From Bifidobacterium catenulatum PV20-2 (lineage in GTDB: Bacteria; Actinomycetota; Actinomycetes; Actinomycetales; Bifidobacteriaceae), in the NCBI RefSeq assembly GCF_000800455.1, contig NZ_CP007456.1, forward strand, positions 1,674,001 to 1,738,000: a DNA stretch of 64,000 bases, written 5' to 3'. Within the stretch, counting starts at the first letter, position 1. Each line of letters starts with the position of its first letter. Of this stretch, positions 17,529 to 26,973 are shown in pieces. The position numbers and the translations under genes were made by a program. Below the pieces are notes generated by a model. It did not search any database. It was given only the letters and a program-made list of their open reading frames with translations, and was not told the origin of the DNA.

Positions 17529-18725
17529 TCAGCAATTGCCCTGTGCCACCGGCACCACTACAGGGCCGGTGGCATTGATTGGCACCTGCCCGTCCGCTTC
17601 CATCTGTGCGGCAATTTCCTGCGCTTTGGCCAGCAACGTTTCCACAATCTGATCTTCAGGAACGGTCTGAATAACCTTGCCCTTGATGAAAATCTGCCCC
17701 TTGCCGTTGCCGGATGCCACACCCAGATCGGCTTCGCGTGCCTCACCTGGACCGTTCACGATACAACCCATCACGGCCACACGAATCGGCGCGGTCACGT
17801 CCTTCAATCCTTCGGTCACGGCATTGGCCAGCTGAATCACGTCAACCTGGGAACGGCCGCAGCTCGGGCAGGAGATAATATCAAACTTACGCGGGCGCAA
17901 TCCCATGTATTCCAGCAGTTTGCAGCCAACTTTCACTTCTTCGACGGGCGGTGCGGACAGTGAAACACGAATCGTATCTCCAATACCTTCAGCCAGCAGC
18001 GCACCGAATGCAAGACAGCTTTTGATCGTACCCTGCCATGCGGGACCCGCCTCGGTAACGCCGAGATGCAGCGGCCAATCGCCTTTGGACGCGAGCAGAC
18101 GGTACGTCTCCACCATGGTGATCACATCATGATGTTTGACGGAAATCTTGAAATCGTGGAAGCCGACGTCTTCAAACATGCGCGCCTCCTTCATGGCGGA
18201 CGCAACCAACGCTTCCGGTGTCGGACCACCATATTTCGCATACAGTTCCTTATCGAGCGAGCCCGCGTTCACGCCGATGCGCAACGAAATGCCCGCATCA
18301 GTGGCGGCCTTGCAGATGGAGGGACCAACCTCATCGAATTTGCGAATATTGCCCGGATTCACGCGTACCGCGGCACAACCCGCATCGATAGCCTGAAACA
18401 CGTATTTGCTTTGAAAATGAATATCGGCGATTACCGGAATCGGCGATCTCTTCACGATTTCCGGCAGTGCGTCAGCATCATCCTGACTTGGCACGGCCAC
18501 GCGCACGATGTCGCATCCGGCTGCGGTCAGTTCGGCGATCTGTTGCAATGTTGCGGGCACATTAGCGGTCAGCGTGTTGGTCATGGATTGCACCGAAATT
18601 GGCGCTCCCCCACCTACCGGCACCGGTCCGACCATGATGCGGTGGGACTTGCGGCGCGGATGCAATGGGCTTTCGCTGATGGCTGCCTCACCGGTTTTAC
18701 GGAACGGCTTTTCGATTTCTGGCAT
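17529..18725 (-). CDS. ispG: 4-hydroxy-3-methylbut-2-en-1-yl diphosphate synthase
   Basis: Penultimate step of the MEP isoprenoid pathway, a [4Fe-4S] enzyme. 398 residues. Iron-sulfur ligands are visible in SCPSCGRS (two Cys) and [11 protein letters not shown], and the N-terminal barrel starts at [15 protein letters not shown]. It lies downstream of dxr with a hairpin between them. Another MEP-pathway gene so close is typical of actinobacteria. Confidence 0.97.
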   Translation of the reverse strand: MPEIEKPFRKTGEAAISESPLHPRRKSHRIMVGPVPVGGGAPISVQSMTNTLTANVPATLQQIAELTAAGCDIVRVAVPSQDDADALPEIVKRSPIPVIADIHFQSKYVFQAIDAGCAAVRVNPGNIRKFDEVGPSICKAATDAGISLRIGVNAGSLDKELYAKYGGPTPEALVASAMKEARMFEDVGFHDFKISVKHHDVITMVETYRLLASKGDWPLHLGVTEAGPAWQGTIKSCLAFGALLAEGIGDTIRVSLSAPPVEEVKVGCKLLEYMGLRPRKFDIISCPSCGRSQVDVIQLANAVTEGLKDVTAPIRVAVMGCIVNGPGEAREADLGVASGNGKGQIFIKGKVIQTVPEDQIVETLLAKAQEIAAQMEADGQVPINATGPVVVPVAQGNC

Positions 18726-18745
18726 ACGTCAAATCCTTGCAATAA

Positions 18746-18775
18746 CAAGGCTCCCAACACAGGGAGCCTTGTGTC
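18746..18775 (-). terminator. hairpin between dxr and ispG
   Basis: ACAAGGCTCCC and GGGAGCCTTGT arms with an 8-nt loop. On the minus strand it is followed by TATTGC, a weak T-run, so it may attenuate rather than fully stop dxr transcription before ispG. Confidence 0.6.
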
Positions 18776-18812
18776 ACTCACGTTTCGTCTGTTTGTCTTG
18801 TTTCGTTTTCCG

Positions 18813-19991
18813 TTACTTGTTTATCAGGTTGTCGGCACGATGGCGAGCTTCCAGCTCGAGTTGGCTCATTTCCTCCACGGAAGCGAACAGCGGATTGCCA
18901 CGCAGCTCCGCGTCCATTTCGTCCAACACTTCCCTGACGGTATCGACGATGCCGAGATATGGCAGACGATGTTCGAGGAAGGCATGGACGGCCTGCTCGT
19001 TGGCAGCGTTCAACACGGCTGTATGCTTTTCGGAAGCTTCCAGGCAGTGTCGAGCCAAGCTCACCGCGGGGAACGCCTCATCGTCGAGCGGTTCGAACGT
19101 CCAAGTCGCGGCTTTTGTCCAATCACATGCCGCCGCGATATTGCCAAGTCGTTCCGGCGCGGACAGTCCAAGCGCGATTGGAAGGCGCATGTCAGGCGGC
19201 GAAGCCTGAGCAATGGTGGCACCATCGCGGAATTCCACCATGGAGTGCACGATAGACTGCGGATGCACGGTCACGTCAATGCGGCTCGGAGGCATGTCGA
19301 ATAGACGACTCGCCTCAATGACTTCAAGTCCCTTGTTCATCAGTGTGGACGAGTTGATGGTCACCACCGGACCCATATTCCAAGTGGGGTGGTTCAACGC
19401 CTGTTCCGGTGTGATATCGGTCATCTGTTCGCGTTTCCAACCACGGAATGGCCCGCCCGAAGCGGTGACGACCAGCTTCGACACTTCACCATGTGTGCCT
19501 GAACGCAACGACTGCCAGATGGCGGAATGTTCGGAATCGACCGGATTGATCTGCTGGGCACGCACTTGCGCGTCGAACAGCAAATGCCCCCCTGCCACTA
19601 CGGATTCCTTGTTGGCGAGAGCCAGCTGCGATCCTGCCTGCAGTGCCGCGATGGAAGGTTCAAGTCCGATGGATCCGGTGATGCCGTTCAATACCACGTC
19701 GGCTCCGGACCCGGCCATGGCAACCACAGCTTCCGGTCCGGCTGTGATTTCCACATTGTCTGCGCCAGCTTGCTTTAGTGCCTCACGTAGTGCTTTTGCC
19801 GCGCTTTCTTTGAAAACAGCGACTGTTGAGACGTGGAATTGTGCTGCCTGTTGGGCCAGAAGTTCCACGTGGGAGCCGCCTGCGGCAAGTCCGACCACGT
19901 TGAAGCGGTCGAGATGGCGGGAGATGACGTCAAGGCCTTGAGTGCCGATGGATCCGGTGGATCCGAGAATGACTACGGTTGAGGTTTGCAT
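18813..19991 (-). CDS. dxr: 1-deoxy-D-xylulose-5-phosphate reductoisomerase
   Basis: First committed step of the MEP pathway: NADPH-dependent conversion of DXP to MEP. 392 residues. NADPH-binding ILGSTGSIGTQGLDVI at the N-terminus, then ALANKESVVAGG, the metal/substrate residues in DSEHSAIWQSL, and SGGPFRG. Full length, no anomalies. Confidence 0.97.
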   Translation of the reverse strand: MQTSTVVILGSTGSIGTQGLDVISRHLDRFNVVGLAAGGSHVELLAQQAAQFHVSTVAVFKESAAKALREALKQAGADNVEITAGPEAVVAMAGSGADVVLNGITGSIGLEPSIAALQAGSQLALANKESVVAGGHLLFDAQVRAQQINPVDSEHSAIWQSLRSGTHGEVSKLVVTASGGPFRGWKREQMTDITPEQALNHPTWNMGPVVTINSSTLMNKGLEVIEASRLFDMPPSRIDVTVHPQSIVHSMVEFRDGATIAQASPPDMRLPIALGLSAPERLGNIAAACDWTKAATWTFEPLDDEAFPAVSLARHCLEASEKHTAVLNAANEQAVHAFLEHRLPYLGIVDTVREVLDEMDAELRGNPLFASVEEMSQLELEARHRADNLINK

Positions 19992-20040
19992 GGGTTATGC
20001 GTGTGCTCCGTATTGTTTTTGTTTGCTCGTGTGAACGTGA

Positions 20041-20070
20041 AAACAGGCTGACGGTTACGCCAGCCTGTTC
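20041..20070 (-). terminator. intrinsic terminator after the DivIVA-like gene
   Basis: AACAGGCTG and CAGCCTGTT arms with a short loop. Read on the minus strand it ends in GTTTTC. It lies 12 bp after the stop codon of the gene at 20082 and before dxr. Confidence 0.8.
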
Positions 20071-20081
20071 AATGCGATTGC

Positions 20082-21647
20082 CTATTCAAAAGAAGGGAAC
20101 GACAGGTCGGGAATATCGACATCCAGATTGCTGTTGGGCGCTTCGAACATCGGATTGATTACCGGCTTGGTTTCGTTCTTCTTCTCTTCCTCTGCCGGTT
20201 TCGCCGGTTCAACGGAAGTTGCCGTTGTCGAGTGACCTGCGGAGGTTGCTGGTTCCGGCGTGAAGGAGGGCGGGACGGTCGGCAAGGTTCCGAGATTGAT
20301 CGAGTCGGTATTGACCTGCGGAAGGTTCGGCGTCGACAGGCTCGGCATGCGCGGGGTGAACGTGTCTTCGACCGGATCGGGAGCGTCGATGTTCTGGGCC
20401 ATCTGCGCCAAGGCAGCCAACGAAGAATCGGGAGCGATGTTGATGCCGTGAGACTCTTCTGGCTGATGCGCGACCGGAGTGTCTGGAATCACAGGAGCCG
20501 CAGGAGCGGCCGGAGCATCATAGCTCGGCTCGCCATCATCAGAAAGCGGATTGAACGCTTCGGTTTCCGTTCCTACGGAAGATGGCTCCTCGGCAACCGT
20601 ATTGGACGCTTTGAACAGGTGTGCCAACGACTGTTCCGGAGCCGCTGGAGCAACCGGAGCAGCCTGAGGTTCCGACGTTACAGGAGCTGCCGGAGTTACC
20701 GGAGCCGGCGGGGTGCTGATGGTTGGCTGGAACACGGGCGGAACCACAGGAGCATGCGTCGGCGCAGCGGCTTGAGCGACCGGAATGCTCACCGGGGACG
20801 TCGCAGGCGTGGTGAAAATCTCACGTTCCGCCTTATTCAAAGCGTCGAAGGAGTCAGTGCTGTTTTGAACCTGAGCGGGCTGCGCAATAGGTTCTGCGGA
20901 AACTGCTGGAACGGCGAATAGCGGCGAGACCACCTGCGTCTCTTGGGATGCCAGACTGGTTGCGGACGGATTTACTGCGGCCATCGCGCTTTCGGAGGGC
21001 TCACCCACGAAGTCAGCCACACGAGCATAGGATTCGAGTCTGGTCAGCAGCTGCACGCATTCGTTCAGGTAATAATCCACCTGACGCTCGTCATAGCCAC
21101 GCTTGCCCTTGCGCTGGGTGAAGATCACATTCGCCACGGTCTGGGAGTTCAGATCGACGAGTTTCTTGGCATCGTCTCCCGACACTTCCTCCACGCCGAG
21201 CTCGCCAGCGGCCTTCGTCAGGCACTGATCAACGATGCGATCCACTTGCTTACGGTCATAGCTCGGGTCCTTGCCTTCTCCTGGCTTGAAACGTTCGCCG
21301 TGCTCACGTTTGGAGTGGGCATCAAGCTGACTGAACAGGGTTTCGGTCTGTGCCTTCCACGCCACGCGGCCATGCTGCGAGATCTCCCATGTGGTCTGCT
21401 TGTCTACCACAGCACGCTCCAGCCGGGCAAGGGCCGCGTCCACCTGGGCAATCACATAGCCGCCCTTGACCAAATCGAAAGAAACATTTTGAATATCATG
21501 CTGGGTGAGTTGCGCTCCCTCACCTTCGTATAGCATGTGCGCACGCTCAAGAAAAGCGTCCACCTGTTCGGAATCGTACCCCCACTTGCGCTTCGAAGTA
21601 CGAGCGATCCCCGATGCGTTCCTCTCGGATTCAGGTTCTTGCGCCAT
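20082..21647 (-). CDS. DivIVA-domain repeat protein with Pro/Ala-rich tail
   Basis: 521 residues. The first 210 hold DivIVA-type repeat motifs of the form GYD.xQVD.: KWGYDSEQVDAFLERA, GGYVIAQVDAALARLE, PSYDRKQVDRIVDQCL and KRGYDERQVDYYLNEC. The rest (about residues 230-500) is a low-complexity Pro/Ala/Val/Ser linker with a short acidic end NLDVDIPDLSFPSFE. No membrane segment. Likely a cytoplasmic cell-envelope or division-site scaffold of the kind found in actinobacteria; the precise role is not known. Followed by its own terminator. Confidence 0.8.
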   Translation of the reverse strand: MAQEPESERNASGIARTSKRKWGYDSEQVDAFLERAHMLYEGEGAQLTQHDIQNVSFDLVKGGYVIAQVDAALARLERAVVDKQTTWEISQHGRVAWKAQTETLFSQLDAHSKREHGERFKPGEGKDPSYDRKQVDRIVDQCLTKAAGELGVEEVSGDDAKKLVDLNSQTVANVIFTQRKGKRGYDERQVDYYLNECVQLLTRLESYARVADFVGEPSESAMAAVNPSATSLASQETQVVSPLFAVPAVSAEPIAQPAQVQNSTDSFDALNKAEREIFTTPATSPVSIPVAQAAAPTHAPVVPPVFQPTISTPPAPVTPAAPVTSEPQAAPVAPAAPEQSLAHLFKASNTVAEEPSSVGTETEAFNPLSDDGEPSYDAPAAPAAPVIPDTPVAHQPEESHGINIAPDSSLAALAQMAQNIDAPDPVEDTFTPRMPSLSTPNLPQVNTDSINLGTLPTVPPSFTPEPATSAGHSTTATSVEPAKPAEEEKKNETKPVINPMFEAPNSNLDVDIPDLSFPSFE

Positions 21648-21856
21648 TGGCTATCGACCTCCTACTGCACTACTCAACGCAACTACTTTACGTGATTGAT
21701 TCGACGCTCGCCTCTTTCGCGTAGAAAAATCAGTGAATCGACACTCAAATCGCACCGTTTTTCCCACGCATTCACCATGGGATGAACCCCTTATCTGGCA
21801 ACGCGACACACGTTGAGGCTGTCGCCGGCAACGAATACTGTACAGTAGAGTTTTGC

Positions 21857-21930
21857 GGGCGATTAGCTCAGTTGGTTAGAGCGCCACCTTTACACGGTGG
21901 ATGTCAGGGGTTCGAGTCCCTTATCGCCCA
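21857..21930 (+). tRNA. tRNA-Val (anticodon TAC)
   Basis: Complete cloverleaf of 74 nt: acceptor GGGCGAT/ATCGCCC, D-arm GCTC/GAGC, anticodon stem CCACC/GGTGG with loop TTTACAC (anticodon TAC), and T-arm AGGGG/CCCTT with TTCGAGT. Discriminator base A; the genome encodes CC after it but not a full CCA. Confidence 0.97.
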
Positions 21931-22104
21931 CCTTTTGTTTCCGCGGAGAATAAGCCGTTCCGGTTCTTCTGACATTTCCAGTTATCTCGCGCGCATGTCA
22001 GCAAAGTCATGACTTTTGTCAATGTTTCGTCAAAGCCTCCGTCAACGCTTGCCGATTCAATATGGACAATTTCATGGAAACATCTTCTTCGACCGCTTCC
22101 GCAA

Positions 22105-22143
22105 GCAAAAAAGGCTTGGAATCGTGTGATTCCAAGCCTTTAT
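22105..22143 (-). terminator. intrinsic terminator after the DUF3052 gene
   Basis: Perfect 13-bp arms AAGGCTTGGAATC and GATTCCAAGCCTT with a 4-nt loop, followed on the minus strand by a TTTTTT run. It lies about 55 bp after the stop codon at 22195. Confidence 0.88.
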
Positions 22144-22194
22144 ATGAGCGCCCGACCTTGGCCATACGTGCCGAGGCGGGCAAAACGAATACGA

Positions 22195-22620
22195 TCAGCG
22201 GCCTTTACCGAATGCGCGCAGACGGATGCCGTTCCAGTCACCGCTGACGGTCAGCGGCGTGGCTGCATTCATGCCGGCGGTCTTCGCGGCGGACTGCACG
22301 GTGCTTGAACTTGCCGCGCCCGGGCGCCCCGGCTTCGGGGTAAGCACCCACAATGGACCATCGTCTCCAAGGACCGCATACGCATCGACAATGGTGTCAG
22401 ACAGTTCGTCTTCGTCATCGCCGTCGCGCCACCAAATAATCACGCCATCAACGGCGGAATCATAGTCCTCGTCGACCAGCTCTTCACCGGTCAGCTCCTC
22501 GATCTTGGCGCGGATCGAGTCGTCCACATCATCGTCCCACAGCCATTCCTGTACCAGGTCGCCGGCGTGGAAACCGAATTCTTCAGCGTTATCAGATGCC
22601 GTTTGATTCACGTTCGTCAA
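22195..22620 (-). CDS. DUF3052 family protein
   Basis: 141 residues, a small acidic cytoplasmic protein restricted to actinobacteria. Typical elements are EFGFHAGDLVQEWLWDDDVD, ELVDEDYD, VIIWWRDGD and the DDGPLWVLTPKPGRPG segment. Function unknown. Monocistronic, with its own strong terminator. Confidence 0.88.
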   Translation of the reverse strand: MTNVNQTASDNAEEFGFHAGDLVQEWLWDDDVDDSIRAKIEELTGEELVDEDYDSAVDGVIIWWRDGDDEDELSDTIVDAYAVLGDDGPLWVLTPKPGRPGAASSSTVQSAAKTAGMNAATPLTVSGDWNGIRLRAFGKGR

Positions 22621-22717
22621 TATACCAACACTGCTCGAACATATACATTACGAACCGCGGAATTGCTCACTTTGCGAGATTGTTTTTTCTTATATCTCGG
22701 AATGCGTCAAGAATGCG

Positions 22718-23602
22718 TCACTCTTTCGCGGAGCATTGCGGCAGGGATGCACCCTTGCCGTCTCGGATGGCAATCAGCGCATCGTACGCCTCCTGCAAAG
22801 TGGACACCTTCACCACGTTCAAACCTTCCGGAATATGATCCACAACGCTGGAACAATTGGATTCCGGGGCGAGGAACCAAGTTGCTCCGTCGCGTTTCGC
22901 TCCGAGCATCTTCAAACGAATGCCTCCGATTGCACCGACTTCACCTTTGTCGTTCATCGTGCCCGTTCCCGCGATGATCTTACCCCCGGAAAGTTTTTCA
23001 CCGGTCACCTTGTCGATCAGACCAAGCGTGTACATCATGCCCGCCGACGGCCCGCCGATGTCGTCCACATGCATGGACACCTTCATGCCGGACACGTCAT
23101 AACCGTGCTCTTCCAGGAACTTTTTCGCCGCTGCGGTGGCGGAATCCTGCGATGACGTCATCTCCTTGTCGCTGGACTGCTTGTATTCCTCTGCGGTCTG
23201 CCCGACAGGAACCACCGCCTCCTGAGGCATCACTGTGGATTTCGAATCGGCCCACGCCACCAATGCCTGCGCGTTTGACACCGGGTACCCTGGCACACCT
23301 GAAGCGTTGACCGTAACCAACAGCAGTTGGCCTGAATCCTTATACGTTTTCACACCGGAAACGGCGATGACCTGCTTGCCGGAAACCTCCCCGAGCACAT
23401 TCTGCGTTGGACCGGGCACCTGCACCACATACGCGCTGGGCATAATCAACACCAATACGCACAGTACCGCCACCACCGGCCCTGCAAGATAACGCCATGA
23501 ACGCGCGGACAGCCAACCTTCCGCGTTTATCAGCCATCGTTTGACACGTCCCAGAGCGCAGTTACGTGTGTTTTTGCCGTAAAATCGTCGTGTTTCCTTC
23601 AT
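22718..23602 (-). CDS. YlbL-type membrane PDZ/Lon-like (S16) serine protease
   Basis: 294 residues from the ATG at MKETRRFYG, which has GGGAGG 10 nt upstream; longer in-frame starts overlap that Shine-Dalgarno. One N-terminal transmembrane helix (AGPVVAVLCVLVLIMPSAY), a region where the PDZ domain sits in YlbL proteins, then a C-terminal Lon-like domain with catalytic Ser in GGPSAGMMYTL and Lys in GGIRLKMLGA. The active site faces the outside of the membrane. Substrate unknown. Gene order with the metalloprotease and helicase downstream is conserved in actinobacteria. Confidence 0.9.
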   Translation of the reverse strand: MKETRRFYGKNTRNCALGRVKRWLINAEGWLSARSWRYLAGPVVAVLCVLVLIMPSAYVVQVPGPTQNVLGEVSGKQVIAVSGVKTYKDSGQLLLVTVNASGVPGYPVSNAQALVAWADSKSTVMPQEAVVPVGQTAEEYKQSSDKEMTSSQDSATAAAKKFLEEHGYDVSGMKVSMHVDDIGGPSAGMMYTLGLIDKVTGEKLSGGKIIAGTGTMNDKGEVGAIGGIRLKMLGAKRDGATWFLAPESNCSSVVDHIPEGLNVVKVSTLQEAYDALIAIRDGKGASLPQCSAKE

Positions 23603-23677
23603 CTTGGGCATACCTCCCATAGCATAGTATGGAACCAACCAAACTTGAAAAAACGCTTAGGAAAAGGCAGGGCCGGC

Positions 23678-25255
23678 ATGGACGAGAACGCGATCCGCCA
23701 ATGGTTTATCGATTGTTTCGGACCAATTCAAGGCGAGATGGCATGGAACCAGTTTTCCAACATGCCGGAGGAGTTGCGCGACCAGCTAATGAGTCAGGAT
23801 GTAAGCAAGCTTCCCAAACCGGCTGAGGTCAGGTCGATGATGCAGGCGTTCACCGCGGGCGGGCTCAACACTTTCGGGGACATCCAGCATATTACCGAAG
23901 AAGGTCCAATCAACGTCAAATTGGCAAAATCATTGGCATTGCAGCAGGCCAATGGCGAGGGATCTGAAACCAGCGTGAGCGCGGAATACGCAGAGATGGC
24001 TCGCCGTGCCATCAGCGAGGCGAATCTGTGGCTCGATACCGCCTGCGAGTTCAATCCCGCACAGGGCGAGACGCAGGTGCTCACCCGCGCTGGATGGGTG
24101 GAAGGCTGCATTGATTCCTGGGCGCAGTTCGCGTCTCCCATAGCCGAGTCGATGAGCGACGCGCTGGCTTCGATTTTGTCTCAGCGCTTTGGAGATTCGG
24201 AGTTTCATACAGAAGTTTCCGGCATTTTCGCTGGTCCGGTGCAGATTCCGATTCCTGATGATATGAAGGATCCGGCAAAGCTGATGCGTTTCGTCGGCAA
24301 CACGTCGTTTGCCATGCAGCTGGGACGCGCCGCCGGCGATCTGTCGCATGAGGTGCGCGGCAGTTTCGACCAAGGTATTTCACTGCTGAAGAATCCGGCT
24401 GGCGGCCTGATTGTACAGAACGTCGTCGAATACGCCAAATCCTTGGAAATCGACGTGACTGAAGTGATGAGCTATCTTGCATTGCAGGAGCTCGCCCATT
24501 CGCGCCTGTATGCTTCCGTGCCGTGGCTGATGCCACGCTTCGAGGCTCTGTTGGGCAAATATGCCCGTGGCACCAGCATCGATTTGGACGCCATGGAGGA
24601 GCAGATTCGCGATGCGCAGTCCGTCGACCCGGATTCCATGGCCGACGCGGTGAACATCACCAAGGTGGCGTTCCCCGACACGCCTGAACAACAGCAGGCC
24701 ATGAAATCGCTGGAGAATCTGCTCGCCTTGGTCGAGGGCTGGGTAGACACCGTAGTGTGGCGCGCCGGCATGGCCCATATTCCGCATATCGAACAGCTTC
24801 GTGAGATGCTCCGCCGCGAGCGCGCCATCGGAGGCCCTGCGGAACGCACCTTCGAAAGCCTGATCGGCTTGCAATTGCGCCCGAAGCGCATGCGTGAAGC
24901 GGCCGCATTGTGGGATAACATCTGCGCTACGGAAGGTGCGCAGGCACGAGACGTGAAATGGTCGCATCCCGATCTGTTGCCGCAACTACCGAATGATGAC
25001 GATGGCAACGCCTCACAATCGCAGAACAACGGATCGTCGGAAAATACGGAAAATACGACGTTCGCCGCTTCCAACGCAACCGGCACGGCACCACAGCCCC
25101 TTGGCGATGCCGATGGCATGACCATCGATTGGGATGCCGAACTCAGCAAGCTGCTTGACGAGGAAGAGCACAAGGGCGGCGAATCCGATACCAATGGCGG
25201 CGGCTCTGACGATTCCGCAGAATCCGGCAGCAACAACGAAACTGACGCCGAGTAA
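23678..25255 (+). CDS. zinc-metalloprotease-family (DUF2342/TIGR03624-type) protein with altered HExxH
   Basis: 525 residues from the ATG at MDENAIRQWF; a TTG 33 bp upstream is also in frame. Family features: FGPIQGEMAWNQ near the start, VQNVVEYAKS, the helix YLALQELAHSRLYASVPWL, and GWVDTVVWRAGM. The zincin motif, where family members usually have HExxH, reads QELAH here, so the first His ligand is Gln. The C-terminal 100 residues are acidic, Asn/Ser-rich and disordered. Divergent from the YlbL gene. Confidence 0.8.
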   Translation: MDENAIRQWFIDCFGPIQGEMAWNQFSNMPEELRDQLMSQDVSKLPKPAEVRSMMQAFTAGGLNTFGDIQHITEEGPINVKLAKSLALQQANGEGSETSVSAEYAEMARRAISEANLWLDTACEFNPAQGETQVLTRAGWVEGCIDSWAQFASPIAESMSDALASILSQRFGDSEFHTEVSGIFAGPVQIPIPDDMKDPAKLMRFVGNTSFAMQLGRAAGDLSHEVRGSFDQGISLLKNPAGGLIVQNVVEYAKSLEIDVTEVMSYLALQELAHSRLYASVPWLMPRFEALLGKYARGTSIDLDAMEEQIRDAQSVDPDSMADAVNITKVAFPDTPEQQQAMKSLENLLALVEGWVDTVVWRAGMAHIPHIEQLREMLRRERAIGGPAERTFESLIGLQLRPKRMREAAALWDNICATEGAQARDVKWSHPDLLPQLPNDDDGNASQSQNNGSSENTENTTFAASNATGTAPQPLGDADGMTIDWDAELSKLLDEEEHKGGESDTNGGGSDDSAESGSNNETDAE

Positions 25256-25279
25256 TCGCGCTTCTTCCGTTAAGAAGTA

Positions 25280-26779
25280 TCAGAGGAAGAAGCGTGACAC
25301 CCGTCGTGCCCTTTCGCCCTCATTGCCTTCACGGGTGCGCGCATATGAAACGTCAAGCGTGTCCTCGGCGCGCGTCACAGCCACATACATGAGTCTGCGC
25401 TCCTCTTCAAGCACGTCGCCCTCTTGCGGTGCCCCATACGGTATGAGCCCTTCCGAACAGCCGATAAGGAATACGTGTTTGAATTCCAGACCCTTGGATG
25501 CGTGGATGGTGGAAATGGTCACACCGCTCAGATCCGCACCGACACCCAATGCTTCCAACATGGCCAATCTGGTTTGCGCATCGTCGGAAAGCGCGGAATT
25601 CTGCCATCCGCTATCCCTGCGCACGCGGTATCTCAGATGCTGTTCACCCAATGCCTTGCACAGGATTTTCTGCTGTGCGTTGACTCTGGTGAGAATCGCG
25701 CAATCGGCCGGCGACTCCCCCGCATCCACCAATTTGCGAATACGTGCCGCTACGCCTTGTGCCTCTTCCCAATCACTGCCGTATATGGTTTCCGTAACCC
25801 TTCGCCCTTTGCTCCTTTCAGAGCTGAGCTTCAGATAATCGGCCCGTTGCGGCGATGCCGCAAGCACACGATTGGCATAGTTGACGATTTGCGGCGTGGA
25901 ACGGTAGTCGTTGTTGAGGTTGATGTCTGCGGTGAGCGGACCGAATTCCGAAGCGAAATTGAGCAGACTGTAACTGCTTGCACCCGCGAACGAGTAAATG
26001 GTTTGTGCGGGATCTCCTACCACGCAGATATTGCGGTTTGAGCCGAGCCATCGGGTGAGCAAGCGGTGTTGCAATGGCGAAACGTCCTGATATTCGTCGA
26101 CGGTGAGCCATGCGATATTGGAGCGGATGGCTGAGGCTACGTCTTCATCGCTTTCCATCAAATGGCATACGATCAGCAGAATATCGTCGAAATCGATTTC
26201 ATTGCGATTTGTTTTTTCAGCTTCATACGCTTTGTATACGTCTACGAATTGGCTTGGTTCAAGACCTGAAGGCGGCTGACGATGCATTGCCGCGCAAACG
26301 CGCGCGTAATCTTCCGGCGCGATCAGTGAGATTTTGCACCAGTTGATTTCCGCCTGCAGGTTGCGTATGGTGTCGTCATCCACCTGGAAGGTGGTGACGC
26401 GGCGCAGCGAACGCTCCACCAGCTCCCGCGGATTTCGGCAGATGAACGGCATCGGTCCTTCGCACACGTCCGGCCAAACCTGGCGAAGCTGGTGGAGAGC
26501 CGCGGAATGGAAGGTCGCGGCTTTGACGTCAGCTGCGACATCAAGCTTCGACAGTCGGCTGCGCATTTCCGCCGCCGCCTTGACGGAGAACGTGACCGCC
26601 ATCGTGCTTCGTGGATTCCATGCTTTGGTGGCGCACGCATAAGCGATTCTGCGGGTTACGGTCCGCGTTTTGCCCGCGCCCGCGCCCGCGATGATGCGCA
26701 CCGGACCGTCCACTGCCGTTGCGGCAGCCCGTTGTGCGTCATCTAACCCGTCGAGAATCTCTTCCACTGTTGCACTCAT
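25280..26779 (-). CDS. UvrD/Rep-family superfamily 1 DNA helicase (short, UvrD2-like)
   Basis: 499 residues from MSATVEEILDGLDD. Complete set of SF1 motifs: Walker A GAGAGKT, TFSVKAA (Ia), DEYQDVSPLQ (II), VGDPAQTIYSFAGA (III), NNDYRSTPQIV (IV), STIHASKGLEF (V) and YVAVTRAEDTLDV (VI), ending in VSRFFL. Compared with the roughly 700-residue mycobacterial UvrD2 it has no C-terminal HRDC/Cys extension. 3'-5' translocation is expected. Convergent with the metalloprotease gene. Confidence 0.93.
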   Translation of the reverse strand: MSATVEEILDGLDDAQRAAATAVDGPVRIIAGAGAGKTRTVTRRIAYACATKAWNPRSTMAVTFSVKAAAEMRSRLSKLDVAADVKAATFHSAALHQLRQVWPDVCEGPMPFICRNPRELVERSLRRVTTFQVDDDTIRNLQAEINWCKISLIAPEDYARVCAAMHRQPPSGLEPSQFVDVYKAYEAEKTNRNEIDFDDILLIVCHLMESDEDVASAIRSNIAWLTVDEYQDVSPLQHRLLTRWLGSNRNICVVGDPAQTIYSFAGASSYSLLNFASEFGPLTADINLNNDYRSTPQIVNYANRVLAASPQRADYLKLSSERSKGRRVTETIYGSDWEEAQGVAARIRKLVDAGESPADCAILTRVNAQQKILCKALGEQHLRYRVRRDSGWQNSALSDDAQTRLAMLEALGVGADLSGVTISTIHASKGLEFKHVFLIGCSEGLIPYGAPQEGDVLEEERRLMYVAVTRAEDTLDVSYARTREGNEGERARRVSRFFL

Positions 26780-26973
26780 GTGTTCCATTGTGGCAGATTG
26801 CCGTCATCGGCGCAGGCGTTTGCTGAGATGTCATTGCATGTCTTGCCTGACGCACCCAATATGCCCGCCATGATGGCGCAATATGATGTATCGTCGATTT
26901 ACTGGTGGTTTGCCGGCAATTTTACGGGCAAGTCGGCGTCACTTCGCCCCTATTGTGTATTAAGGTTGGAATT

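Noticed and set aside
22009..22308. Open frame after the tRNA-Val gene
   Set aside because: Runs through a terminator hairpin and antisense into DUF3052; no support.
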